Notes: generated by a model not told the origin, from the sequence alone. A stretch of DNA of 10,991 nucleotides from Candidatus Omnitrophota bacterium (GCA_030640885.1 DAOWIN010000129.1:1-10991); one strand, 5' to 3'. Shown: positions 1-7,522, counted from the stretch's first letter. Numbers and translations are program-made.

Positions 1-189
1 ATTCCATTAGAAAAGATTCTTTTGGAAACAGATTGCCCCTTTTTGGCTCCTCAACAAAAACGTGGCAAGAGAAACGAACCGAGTTATGTGAAATATGTAG
101 CCGAAACCTTGTCTGGAATAAAAAGTATTTCTTTTGGAGAGGTAGTAAAAACAACTACGGAAAATGCCAAGTGGTTGTTTGAAATATGA
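1..189 (+). CDS. TatD-family metal-dependent hydrolase (DNase), C-terminal end only
   Basis: This is the last 62 codons of a gene that begins before the window; the frame is open from base 1 to the TGA at 187-189. The visible protein contains ILLETDCPFLAP near its start, the conserved block of TatD proteins in which the Asp is a metal ligand of the TIM-barrel active site. It also has the P.YV.YVAE.L segment and the closing T.ENAKWLF helix typical of the family C terminus. TatD enzymes are cytoplasmic metal-dependent 3'-5' exonucleases/DNases implicated in DNA repair and turnover. The next gene starts at 186, so the two overlap as ATGA and are probably translationally coupled. Family assignment is firm; the exact subfamily (TatD, YcfH or YjjV type) cannot be told from the C terminus. 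Confidence 0.9.
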   Translation: MPLEKILLETDCPFLAPQQKRGKRNEPSYVKYVAETLSGIKSISFGEVVKTTTENAKWLFEI

Positions 190-680
190 AAACAACAAAA
201 ATTGCTTTATTTAAAGGCAGGAAAATTAGAAAAACCATTCATAACAATGAATGGTGGTTTGTAGTAAATGACATTGTAGTGGCGCTTACTGATACACCCA
301 ATGTTAAAGACTATATTCGCAAAATGCGTATTCGCGATAAAGAGATTGGTAAAGGGTGGGGACAAATTGTCACCCTCCTTTTCATAGAAACCGCTGGAGG
401 CAAACAGGAACTAAATTGCGCTGATACAGAAGGCATTTTTCGTATTATCCAATCCATTCCATCGCCCAAAGCTGAACCATCTAAGCGCTGGCTGGCAAAA
501 GTTGGTTACGAAAGAGTGCAGGAAATAGAAAATCCTGAATTGGCGACAAAGCGGACAAGAATGCTTTATAAACTCAAGGGTTATAGTGATGATTGGATTC
601 ACCCCGTTGGATGTTTACTATCCCACGGGGTAAATGGCAGAAACGGGGCGCTAAAGAACAACGAGAATATGAAATTTTGA
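186..680 (+). CDS. Bro-N / DinD-like protein, N-terminal part (frameshifted)
   Basis: This reading frame starts at an ATG overlapping the tatD-like stop and encodes the N-terminal part of a Bro-N family protein, related to phage antirepressors and often annotated as DNA-damage-inducible protein D. Family-like features are a beta-rich start with WWFV.NDIV..LT (about residues 23-36), then YIRKMR, LNCADTEGIFRIIQSIPSPKAEP and WLAKVGYERVQEIENPELA, and RTRMLYKLKGYSDDWI at about 125-138. Homology then stops at a palindrome (601-631), and the last 26 or so residues look like out-of-frame translation. The family sequence resumes in another frame at about base 632. A binding or regulatory role on DNA is known for Bro-N domains, but the function of chromosomal copies like this is unclear. 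I read the gene as broken, unless a sequencing or assembly error is responsible. Confidence 0.7.
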   Translation: MKTTKIALFKGRKIRKTIHNNEWWFVVNDIVVALTDTPNVKDYIRKMRIRDKEIGKGWGQIVTLLFIETAGGKQELNCADTEGIFRIIQSIPSPKAEPSKRWLAKVGYERVQEIENPELATKRTRMLYKLKGYSDDWIHPVGCLLSHGVNGRNGALKNNENMKF

Positions 681-1003
681 CTACGGAAATTTCTAAGACG
701 GCTTTCGGAGTAACGCCAAGCCAGTATAAAAAGATTAAAAGTTTAAAGCGGGAAAATTTACAGGACCACATGGACGATTTAGAATTAATTTTTACAATGC
801 TGGGCGAACGCGCTACTACGGAAATTCACCGCACGGAAAATTCCAAAGGTATGCCGAAATTGAAATCAGACTCAAAAGCCGGTGGAGCTATTGCTGGCGG
901 CGCGAGAAAAAAATTAGAAAAACGGCTGAGAAAATCAATTGTTTCCAAAAAAAATTATCTAAAAAAGCCACAGGATAAAAAATTGTTAAGCGATAAAAAA
1001 TGA
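593..1003 (+). pseudogene. Bro-N / DinD-like protein, C-terminal part in shifted frame
   Basis: From about base 632 this frame continues the protein begun at 186: KWQKRGAKEQREYEILTTEISKTAFGVTPSQYKK, then LKRENLQDHM.DLELIFTMLGERATTEI, and a lysine-rich tail with GG.IAGGARK.LE. These are features I recall from the C-terminal half of DinD-like proteins. The residues before KWQKRG come from palindrome sequence, so the ATG at 593 is unlikely to be a natural start. Family members have about 16 residues (roughly EKRMRGIAVRDELTDE) between DDWI and W.KRG. Here only 35 bases separate the corresponding codons, about 13 fewer than expected, which explains the frame change. There is no ribosome binding site for independent translation. 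The tail ends at TGA 1001-1003, followed by a 133-bp gap. It could be functional only with frameshifting, for which I see no signal. Confidence 0.65.
601..631. repeat. Short palindromic element inside the Bro-N gene
   Basis: The arms ACCCCGTTGG (601-610) and CCCACGGGGT (622-631) pair over 10 positions with one mismatch around an 11-nt loop. The outer bases ACCCCGTT, and the reading phase, match the element at 6864-6918. In the upstream frame it is read as HPV...HGVN. It sits exactly where homology of the host protein breaks. Confidence 0.7.
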
Positions 1004-1059
1004 AGCTTTATTTGCAAACAATAATTGACAATATTTCTTTTGATAACTTACTTGCGAAA

Positions 1060-1114
1060 GGGTAAAGTTTTGGTTTGGCGGAATTTATCAATTCGGCAAA
1101 GCGAAACTTTACCC
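1060..1114. repeat. Long intergenic hairpin upstream of the GLUG-protein gene
   Basis: GGGTAAAGTTT (1060-1070) and AAACTTTACCC (1104-1114) are a perfect 11-bp inverted repeat. The interior also pairs imperfectly around AATTTATCAATT, so nearly the whole 55 bp can fold. There is no T-run after it, so it is not an obvious intrinsic terminator. It lies 13 bases before the ribosome binding site of the next gene and may be a dispersed intergenic palindrome or a leader structure. A TTGACA hexamer stands upstream at 1025-1030, but no good -10 partner is seen at the right distance. Confidence 0.75.
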
Positions 1115-1126
1115 ATATCTTAAACC

Positions 1127-1134
1127 GAGGAGGT
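1127..1134 (+). promoter_or_regulatory. Strong ribosome binding site for the GLUG-repeat gene
   Basis: GAGGAGGT is a near-perfect Shine-Dalgarno sequence followed by TAA and then ATGATG. The spacing is better for the second ATG (1140) than for the first (1137), so the true start may be one codon downstream of the listed one. Confidence 0.75.
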
Positions 1135-1136
1135 AA

Positions 1137-2606
1137 ATGATGTTTAAAAAACATAGTCGCGACCCGTTTTTTTTATTAGTATGGGCAGTGTCTTTTCTTT
1201 TATTGACTGCTGTCCCCGGTTTCTGTGCCAAATTTAGTCTTACCACAATCTTTCCTATTGACTCCTGCATTTCTACCTGCCAAGGATTGCAAGATATGCA
1301 GAATGATTTATCAGCAGATTATTGTTTAAGTCGCAATATTGATTGTTCTATGACAAATTCTGCTAATCATCCCGCAGGTTATAGCGGTTCTTGGACAGAT
1401 GGCAATGGTTTTGAGCCAATCGGTAGTTGGTTTACCCCTTTTACCGGAAACTTTGACGGCAAAGGTTACGAGATACAGAATCTTTACATTAACAGAAACG
1501 GAAACGGACCTAGCGATGATTGCGTTGGTTTGTTTGGTCATATTTCAGGAAGTGGAATTAAGGATGTCGGTTTGACGAATGTTAGTATAAAGGGGAGATA
1601 CAGAGTTGGTGGCTTAATTGGTTATGGTTCCCAAGTTACAATCACTGATTGTTACGTTGAAGATGATGGTGCGAGTCCGCCCAATATACCTAAAATAATC
1701 GGCAAGGACAGTGTTGGTGTTTTAGCAGGAGGTATTGACGGAGGTGTTTTTACTCAATGCCATACTGTAGGTGAAGTAAATACCACAAATTCCGGTTGGG
1801 GTTATTTCGGTGGTTTAGTGGGTGTTCTTGGTGATAGGAGTGGTAGTGTTACAATTACCAATTGTTATTCTGAAGCCGATGTGACAGGTGATATTTATTC
1901 CGCTGGTGGTTTAGTTGGTTATGTTAGCGGAGACAATATTTCTATAACCAATTGTCATTCTACCGGTGATATAAATATTAAGAGGATTGCTGGAGGTTTA
2001 ATTGGTTGTATTTATGGCAATACCAAAATTACAGGTTCTTATTCTACCGGTAGCGTAACGAGTACTGAAAGTGGTGATTATTTCGGTGGTTTAGTTGGTT
2101 ATATTGAAATGGCAGATATCAATAAATCTTATTCTACCGGCGCTGTAACTGGTGGTGATTATCTCGGAGGTTTAGTCGGTTATCTCGGTCGTTCTGGCAC
2201 AGAAAAAAAAGGATATATCCATAATTCCTATGCTACTGGTGCTGTAACTGGCGGTTCGTCTATTGGCGGTTTGGTTGGCGAAAGAAGTGATATAACATCT
2301 CCACTAAAAGGACTTATCTCTAATTCCTATTCTACCGGTAGTGTGAGCGCTAGTTCTGATCCTGGTGGTTTTATCGGTAAAAATAATTCGCATCAGATAT
2401 CAAACTCTTATTGGAATACAACTACATCGGATCAGTCTGACGGTTGTGGCGATGATCCACTTTGTGCAGGGGCGACAGGCGAGTTAACAGCAGATATGAA
2501 ACTCCAAACGACATATACAGGATGGGATTTTACCGACATCTGGAAGATTGAAACTAGCCCTAACAGTTATCCCTGTCTAAAATGGCAGACAGGCAGTTGT
2601 CCGTAA
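1137..2606 (+). CDS. Secreted GLUG-motif repeat protein (adhesin-like)
   Basis: The 489-residue protein starts with a basic stretch and a hydrophobic segment (about 11-26), giving a probable Sec signal peptide with cleavage near residue 31 (GFCA/K). The site is not ideal, and PGFC is not a good lipobox. The region 45-65 is cysteine-rich. From about residue 105 there is FDGKGY.I.NL, as seen before GLUG repeats, then about nine copies of the GGLVGY-n-I.NSYSTG.V pattern up to about residue 425. The end, WDFTDIWKI...YPCLKWQ, is the usual close of such proteins. GLUG repeats probably form a beta-solenoid and occur in large bacterial surface or secreted proteins; binding or adhesion is inferred and no catalytic domain is visible. 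No anchor or sorting domain is seen. Neighbouring DNA repeats (for example TATTCTACCGG several times in 2038-2340) indicate growth by internal duplication. Confidence 0.85.
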   Translation: MMFKKHSRDPFFLLVWAVSFLLLTAVPGFCAKFSLTTIFPIDSCISTCQGLQDMQNDLSADYCLSRNIDCSMTNSANHPAGYSGSWTDGNGFEPIGSWFTPFTGNFDGKGYEIQNLYINRNGNGPSDDCVGLFGHISGSGIKDVGLTNVSIKGRYRVGGLIGYGSQVTITDCYVEDDGASPPNIPKIIGKDSVGVLAGGIDGGVFTQCHTVGEVNTTNSGWGYFGGLVGVLGDRSGSVTITNCYSEADVTGDIYSAGGLVGYVSGDNISITNCHSTGDINIKRIAGGLIGCIYGNTKITGSYSTGSVTSTESGDYFGGLVGYIEMADINKSYSTGAVTGGDYLGGLVGYLGRSGTEKKGYIHNSYATGAVTGGSSIGGLVGERSDITSPLKGLISNSYSTGSVSASSDPGGFIGKNNSHQISNSYWNTTTSDQSDGCGDDPLCAGATGELTADMKLQTTYTGWDFTDIWKIETSPNSYPCLKWQTGSCP

Positions 2607-2630
2607 TGAGAGTAAAAGAAATTTTAAATC

Positions 2631-2666
2631 AGGATTTTCACGTTTCAGTTTAAAATCAAAAATCCT
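2631..2666. other. Weak inverted repeat between the GLUG gene and argS
   Basis: AGGATTTT (2631-2638) pairs with AAAATCCT (2659-2666) across a 20-nt loop that is itself A/T-rich. It could act as a weak terminator for the upstream gene, but the DNA here is so AT-rich that chance is a fair explanation. Confidence 0.3.
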
Positions 2667-2693
2667 CTTAAAAATTAAAAGCAAGGTTTTATA

Positions 2694-4343
2694 ATGCTTA
2701 AATCTAAACTTTCAACTTTAATTAAAAAAATAGTTAAGGATAATTTTGGCGAGGAAATAAAGGTTTTTTTGCAGAAGCCGCCAAAAAAGGAATTTGGTGA
2801 TTTTTCCACAAATGCCGCTATGCAGGTCGGCAGTCGTTTAAACAAAAAACCGCAAGAAATAGGAGAAAGCATAATTAAACAGCTAAAGAAAGAGTTAGAT
2901 AAGAATGAATTTTTAAAACGAGAAATTGAGGATATCAAATTTGTTCCTCCCGGTTTTATTAATTTTTTTCTCAAAGAGGCTTCCTTGTTTGCTATTCTTA
3001 AGGAAATAGATGAAAAAGGAATTGGTTATGGAAGTTCAAATATAGGTAGGGGCAAGAAAGTGAACATTGAATTTGTGAGTGCTAACCCTACCGGACCATT
3101 AAGCGTTGCCCATGGGAGACAAGCCGCCTTGGGCGATACATTATCAAATATCCTAACCGATCAGGGATATAAGGTAACCAAGGAATACTACATCAACGAT
3201 GAAGGGGTGCAGATAGATTTGCTGGGCGAATCAACACGGGCGAGGTATCGCCAGATTTTAAAGGATAAGGTTTCTTTTCCTGCCAATGGCTATCACGGGC
3301 ATTATGTTCAGGAGATTGCCCAGACTATTTTTGAACGAGAAAAAGAAAATGCTCGCCAGAAAGATGTAAATTTCTTTAGTCAATTTGCCGTTGAGTTGAT
3401 TTTAGAACAGATGAAAAAAGATTTGCGCGATTTTGAAGTGGATTTTGATGTTTGGACTAGCCAAAAAGAGTTGACAAAAGAGGGAATTAAACAAGTCATT
3501 GATGATTTGGCAAAAAGGGGATATATCTTAGAACAGGAAGGAGCAGTTTTTTTTAAATCTACAGATTTTGGCGATGATAAAAACCGCGTAGTAATAAAAA
3601 GCGATGGCAAATTTACCTACTTTGCTTGGGATATTGCTTATCACCAAAATAAACATCAACGCGGATTTGCAAGGCTTATTAATCTTTGGGGCCCTGACCA
3701 TCACGGTTATGTTTCGCGGATAAAAGGGGCATTGCAGGCATTCGGTTATTTGCCAGAGGATATTTCCATCTTAACCGTTCAATTGGTAACCCTATATCGC
3801 GGCAAAGAAAAGGTAAAGATGTCTACGCGGGCAGGGGAGTTTGTTAGTTTGCGCCAACTTCTTGAAGAAATTGGCAAAGATGCAAGCCGTTTTTTCTTTG
3901 TTAGCAGGCGAAGCGATAACCATCTTGATTTTGATTTAGAATTAGCAAAAAAGAGGAATTTGGAAAACCCTGTTTATTATGTTCAGTATGCGCACGCTCG
4001 AATCTGCAATATTATTGAATTTGCCAAAGATTCAAACCTTTCTATAAAGGTTTCTCCCGATCTGCAATCCTTGCTGAACAAAAAAAAGGAGATAGAACTA
4101 ATCAAAAAATTGGGAGAGTTTCCCGATGTTTTGAAGTTGATTACCCGGCGATTAGAACCGCATCGGCTTACCATTTATTTGCAAGAATTAGCCTCTGCCT
4201 TCCATAGTTTTTATGACCAGCACCGAGTAGTTACAGAAGATAAGAAATTAACCTCTGCTCGTTTATTATTAGTAAATTGCACCAAAATAGTCCTCCAAAA
4301 GGGATTGAATCTATTGGGAATTTCTGCTCCCCAGAGGATGTAA
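2694..4343 (+). CDS. argS: Arginyl-tRNA synthetase
   Basis: ArgS charges tRNA-Arg with arginine using ATP; it is a cytoplasmic class I synthetase. The 549 residues match the usual bacterial length. An N-terminal Arg-tRNA-synthetase domain covers about 1-100 (KEFGDFSTNAAM, VPPGFINFFL). The HIGH-type signature follows SANPTGPL and reads SVAH at 137-140. The block LINLWGPDHHGYVSRIKGAL lies near 325-345, and the KMSK-type loop is KMST at 375-378. The DALR-type anticodon-binding C terminus contains NPVYYVQYAHARI and ends in the typical APQRM. The ATG has AAGG seven bases upstream (2683-2686). The gene stands alone, with an 87-bp gap before it and a large palindrome after it. The last lysine of KMSK is replaced by threonine, which is common among ArgS enzymes. 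The assignment is secure. Confidence 0.97.
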   Translation: MLKSKLSTLIKKIVKDNFGEEIKVFLQKPPKKEFGDFSTNAAMQVGSRLNKKPQEIGESIIKQLKKELDKNEFLKREIEDIKFVPPGFINFFLKEASLFAILKEIDEKGIGYGSSNIGRGKKVNIEFVSANPTGPLSVAHGRQAALGDTLSNILTDQGYKVTKEYYINDEGVQIDLLGESTRARYRQILKDKVSFPANGYHGHYVQEIAQTIFEREKENARQKDVNFFSQFAVELILEQMKKDLRDFEVDFDVWTSQKELTKEGIKQVIDDLAKRGYILEQEGAVFFKSTDFGDDKNRVVIKSDGKFTYFAWDIAYHQNKHQRGFARLINLWGPDHHGYVSRIKGALQAFGYLPEDISILTVQLVTLYRGKEKVKMSTRAGEFVSLRQLLEEIGKDASRFFFVSRRSDNHLDFDLELAKKRNLENPVYYVQYAHARICNIIEFAKDSNLSIKVSPDLQSLLNKKKEIELIKKLGEFPDVLKLITRRLEPHRLTIYLQELASAFHSFYDQHRVVTEDKKLTSARLLLVNCTKIVLQKGLNLLGISAPQRM

Positions 4344-4359
4344 TGTATTATGAAGTTAA

Positions 4360-4570
4360 TTGATAGAGAATTTTACATTTCTCGTTCTCTACTTTTTTCT
4401 TAACGCTAAAATTTGCATCTCGGCAGGGCAAAAATCAAACTTGCCCGTCTTCGTTCTGAAACATTTCAGAACTTCGGCGGGCTTCAAACATGATTTTCGC
4501 CATTTCCTGCCTCAACTTAATTTTAGCTAAAAAAAGTAATGTTCGCTCAAAACGCAAAATTCTCTATCAA
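4360..4570. repeat. 211-bp nested palindrome with 15-bp terminal inverted repeats
   Basis: The ends TTGATAGAGAATTTT (4360-4374) and AAAATTCTCTATCAA (4556-4570) are perfect inverted repeats. Further pairs are nested on nearly the same centre: GCTAAAATT/AATTTTAGC (4405-4413, 4519-4527), GGCAGG/CCTGCC (4422-4427, 4506-4511), GGCAAAAATCA/TGATTTTCGCC (4427-4437, 4491-4501, one mismatch), GCCCG/CGGGC, and the tip GTTCTGAAA-CA-TTTCAGAAC (4453-4472). It holds no gene and no clear target duplication. It resembles a MITE or fold-back element, or a complex dispersed hairpin. It fills most of the 282-bp gap between argS and metE; the remainder holds only the metE ribosome binding site. Confidence 0.8.
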
Positions 4571-4625
4571 AATCTTTCCATAATTTATATTACAGTGCAG
4601 GGGAGGGGACGAATAAGGAGAAAAA

Positions 4626-6806
4626 ATGCAAACTTATGCTTATGGTTTTCCAAGGTTAGGGGAGAATAGAGAATTTAAAAGGGCTATTGAGAGTTTTTGG
4701 AGCAAGCAGATTTCAGAGCAGGAGTTAAAAGATAGAATTAAAAAATTAGAAGAGGATATTTTAATTACCTATGAGCAATATGTGGACAAGTTTCCTGTTG
4801 GCGAAATGACTCTTTACGATAATATGCTCGATACAGCGGCGATGTTAGGTGTCTATGACTGCGGGGGATTGGATAAATATTACGATTTATGCAGAGGGAA
4901 AAATGCTTTAGAGATGACCAAATGGTTTAACACTAACTATCATTATTTAGTGCCGGTATTGAATTCAGCCAATTTTAGGGCGGCTTGGAACAAACCCGCA
5001 GAAAAGAAAGATTTGTTTAAAAAGGGTATTCCTTACTTTATTGGCCCCTGGACATTTCTGAAATTGTGCAAGAACACTAAAAAAGAAAATACCAGAAACC
5101 TTCTTTTGTCATTAGCCGATGCATATTTTCAATTGATAAAGGATTTTGAAGAAGTGCATTTTGACGAGCCGGCTTTTGTTATGGAATTATCTCAAGAAGA
5201 GATAAGTTTTATTAAAGAAGCCTATAAGAAATTTGAAAATCTGAATACCAAAATCTATCTTTTTACTTATTATGATTCAGTGGATTTCCTAAAAGACCTT
5301 TACGAACTGCCGTTAAAAGGCATAGGTTTGGATTTTGTGAATGGTAAAGAGAATTTAGAGAATATTAAGAAATGTGGTTTCCCCGAGGATAAACTTTTAA
5401 TCGCCGGTGTTGTAAATGGAAGAAATATTTGGAGAACGAATATTCAAAATACTGTTGCGCTAACAAAACAGTTGTCTCTTTATGCAAAGAACATAGCCAT
5501 TTCAAACGCAGGTCCTCTTTATCATTTGCCGCTGAGCACAGAGGGAGAAAACCTAAATGAAAAATTATTGAAAAAGGTATCTTTTGCAAAGGAAAGACTG
5601 CAGGAACTTAAATTGATAGATGAAGCTTGTAAGGGTGATTTAACAGCGGCGGAAAATTGGAACGAAAACATAGATTTTGGAGTCAACGAAACGATTAAAA
5701 AAAAGGTTGCTGATTTAAAAGATGAGGATTTTGTAAAGCTGATTCCTTACGAGCAGAGATTAGAAAAACAAAAGGAAATTTTGGGCTTGCCTCTATTTCC
5801 AACGACGACTATAGGCAGTTTTCCTCAGGACAAAGAAATAAGAAAGAAAAGAGCCGATTTTAGAAAAGGCCGATTAAGTCAGGAAGAATATGGAAAATTT
5901 GTTGAATTCAAAATAGACAACTTGATTAAATTACAAGAGGATTTGGGGCTTGATGTCTTTGTACATGGTGAATTTGAAAGAACAGATATGGTAGAATTTT
6001 TCGCTCAAAAATTAGATGGTATTGCCAGTACTGAAAATGGGTGGATTATTTCCTACGGGACAAGGGTATATCGTCCGCCAATAATTTATGGTGATGTTTC
6101 CCGACCGCAACCTATAACCCTCGCAGAAATTAATTTTGCTCAGAGCTTAACAAAAAAGCCGCTCAAGGGGATGCTGACAGGTCCGGTAACTATAATTGCT
6201 TGGAGTTTTGTCCGAGATAATATTCCTTTGTCTGATGTTGCTTATCAAATATCCCTATGCTTGCGCAGCGAGATAGAGGATTATGAAAAGTCAAGTATTA
6301 AAATTGTTCAAATTGATGAGCCAGCTTTTAGGGAAAGGGCACCGCTCAAAAAAAGAGACTGGGATAAATACTTTAACTGGGCGGTGAAATCATTTAATTT
6401 AGCCTCTCAATCAAAGCCGGAAACGCAAATTCATACTCATATGTGCTATTCAGAGTTCGGAGAGATTATTGAGCATATTATTAAAATGGATTTTGATGTG
6501 ATTACGATTGAGGCGGCAAGAAGCAAGGGTGGTATTGTCGAGGATTTTCAGAGGGTTGATTTCAAAAAGCAGATCGGTTTAGGTGTTTGGGATATTCATT
6601 CTCCGCTTGTTCCGGAGTGCGGGGATATGAAAAAGATTATCCAGCGGGCTTTAGAAATACTGCCCAAAGAGAATTTTTGGATAAATCCAGACTGCGGTTT
6701 GAAAACTCGACAGATGGAAGAGGTTGCGAAAGGTTTAAAAAATATGATAGAAGTTGCCAAGAAGTTTAGAGAAACCGATGCTGTTTTTAGCGGGCAAAAG
6801 AATTAA
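4626..6806 (+). CDS. metE: Cobalamin-independent methionine synthase
   Basis: MetE transfers the methyl group of 5-methyltetrahydrofolate (polyglutamate form) to homocysteine without B12, the last step of methionine synthesis. The 726-residue protein has both halves of the family. The N-terminal folate-side barrel shows GFPRLGENREFKRA near the start, MTKWFNTNYHYLVP and DEPAFV. The C-terminal catalytic barrel starts at FPTTTIGSFPQ and contains VHGEFERTDMVE, GPVTI.AWSF and QIDEPAFRE. The zinc ligands are all present: H605, C607 (HTHMCYSEF), E629 (TIEAARS) and C690 (NPDCGLKTR), with the same spacings as the E. coli enzyme. The family usually has HGEPER, and here the proline is phenylalanine. AAGGAG (4615-4620) lies five bases before the ATG. 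No SAM or T-box riboswitch is recognisable upstream. An MBL-fold gene follows after 11 bp. Confidence 0.97.
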   Translation: MQTYAYGFPRLGENREFKRAIESFWSKQISEQELKDRIKKLEEDILITYEQYVDKFPVGEMTLYDNMLDTAAMLGVYDCGGLDKYYDLCRGKNALEMTKWFNTNYHYLVPVLNSANFRAAWNKPAEKKDLFKKGIPYFIGPWTFLKLCKNTKKENTRNLLLSLADAYFQLIKDFEEVHFDEPAFVMELSQEEISFIKEAYKKFENLNTKIYLFTYYDSVDFLKDLYELPLKGIGLDFVNGKENLENIKKCGFPEDKLLIAGVVNGRNIWRTNIQNTVALTKQLSLYAKNIAISNAGPLYHLPLSTEGENLNEKLLKKVSFAKERLQELKLIDEACKGDLTAAENWNENIDFGVNETIKKKVADLKDEDFVKLIPYEQRLEKQKEILGLPLFPTTTIGSFPQDKEIRKKRADFRKGRLSQEEYGKFVEFKIDNLIKLQEDLGLDVFVHGEFERTDMVEFFAQKLDGIASTENGWIISYGTRVYRPPIIYGDVSRPQPITLAEINFAQSLTKKPLKGMLTGPVTIIAWSFVRDNIPLSDVAYQISLCLRSEIEDYEKSSIKIVQIDEPAFRERAPLKKRDWDKYFNWAVKSFNLASQSKPETQIHTHMCYSEFGEIIEHIIKMDFDVITIEAARSKGGIVEDFQRVDFKKQIGLGVWDIHSPLVPECGDMKKIIQRALEILPKENFWINPDCGLKTRQMEEVAKGLKNMIEVAKKFRETDAVFSGQKN

Positions 6807-6817
6807 GAAACGCTTTT

Positions 6818-7522
6818 ATGCAAGATGAATTAAAGATTACTATTATTTATGATAATACGGTTTACCCCGTTAGAAAAAAGCCCTTTTCATCTCAAACAAG
6901 CAAACTTTCTAACAGGGTGAACCAAAAGGGTCTTAAAGCTGATTGGGGTTTTTCTTGTCTTGTAGAAATAGGGCATAGACAGATTCTTTTTGACACTGGC
7001 GCCCATGGTTTTATATTTCTTGATAATATAAAAAAACTCAATATAGACCCATCGTTGATTAAAGAGGTTTTTATTTCTCACTCTCACTGGGACCATACCG
7101 GCGGACTTGCCGATTTTCTCAATATAAACAAAGATGTTAAAATTTATATTCCAAACTCCTATTCTTGCCCTTTTGAAAGAAAGCAGATTGTTAGTGAGAA
7201 ACCATTGCAGATTGCCGAGAATATTTTTTCTACGGGCGAGCTTAATCGTATCGAACAATCACTGATAGTCAAAACAAAAAAAGGGTTGGTTGTAATTGTC
7301 GGGTGTTCTCATCCCGGTTTGGAAAATATTATTAAAGCGGCTTCCCAATTTGGCAAACCTTATACGATTATCGGTGGCTTGCATGGATTTAACAATTTTA
7401 ATTTGGTCAAGGATTTAGAATTAATTTGCCCCACCCACTGCACTCAATTTAAAGCAGAAATAAAATCTTTATATCCCAAAAAATACATTGAAGGTGGAGC
7501 GGGGAAGGTGATAGAAGTATAA
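6818..7522 (+). CDS. Metallo-beta-lactamase-fold metal-dependent hydrolase with an in-frame palindromic insert
   Basis: A 234-residue cytoplasmic MBL-fold protein of the COG1237-like group, whose members include proteins annotated as dihydropterin-ribofuranosylaminobenzene phosphate synthases; the substrate here is unknown. Metal-binding motifs are complete: SHSHWDHTGG gives H88, H90, D92 and H93; H165 lies in GCSHPGL; H189 is in GGLHGF; H207 is in CPTHC. The N terminus should read YDNTVY directly followed by something like EGLKADWGFSCLVE. Instead, about 19 residues (17-35, PVRKK...LSNRVN) intervene, encoded by the palindrome at 6864-6918 and keeping the frame open. The gene starts 11 bp after metE with no clear ribosome binding site, so it probably belongs to the metE transcript and may be coupled to it. 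A folate or pterin link to MetE is tempting but unproven. Confidence 0.9.
   Translation: MQDELKITIIYDNTVYPVRKKPFSSQTSKLSNRVNQKGLKADWGFSCLVEIGHRQILFDTGAHGFIFLDNIKKLNIDPSLIKEVFISHSHWDHTGGLADFLNINKDVKIYIPNSYSCPFERKQIVSEKPLQIAENIFSTGELNRIEQSLIVKTKKGLVVIVGCSHPGLENIIKAASQFGKPYTIIGGLHGFNNFNLVKDLELICPTHCTQFKAEIKSLYPKKYIEGGAGKVIEV
6864..6918. repeat. Palindromic element inserted in frame in the MBL-fold gene
   Basis: ACCCCGTTAGAAA (6864-6876) and TTTCTAACAGGGT (6906-6918) pair over 13 positions with one mismatch around a 29-nt loop. The element adds about 19 codons between two blocks that normally adjoin in this protein family. Its left arm shares its first eight bases and 10 of 13 overall with the element at 601. 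Its right flank also matches in 10 of 15 positions. Confidence 0.8.

Noticed and set aside
1025..1053. TTGACA at 1025-1030 as a promoter for the GLUG gene
   Set aside because: No acceptable -10 hexamer occurs 16-18 bases downstream.
4571..4625. SAM, T-box or cobalamin riboswitch before metE
   Set aside because: None of the conserved riboswitch or T-box motifs is visible; the leader is a simple palindrome plus ribosome binding site.
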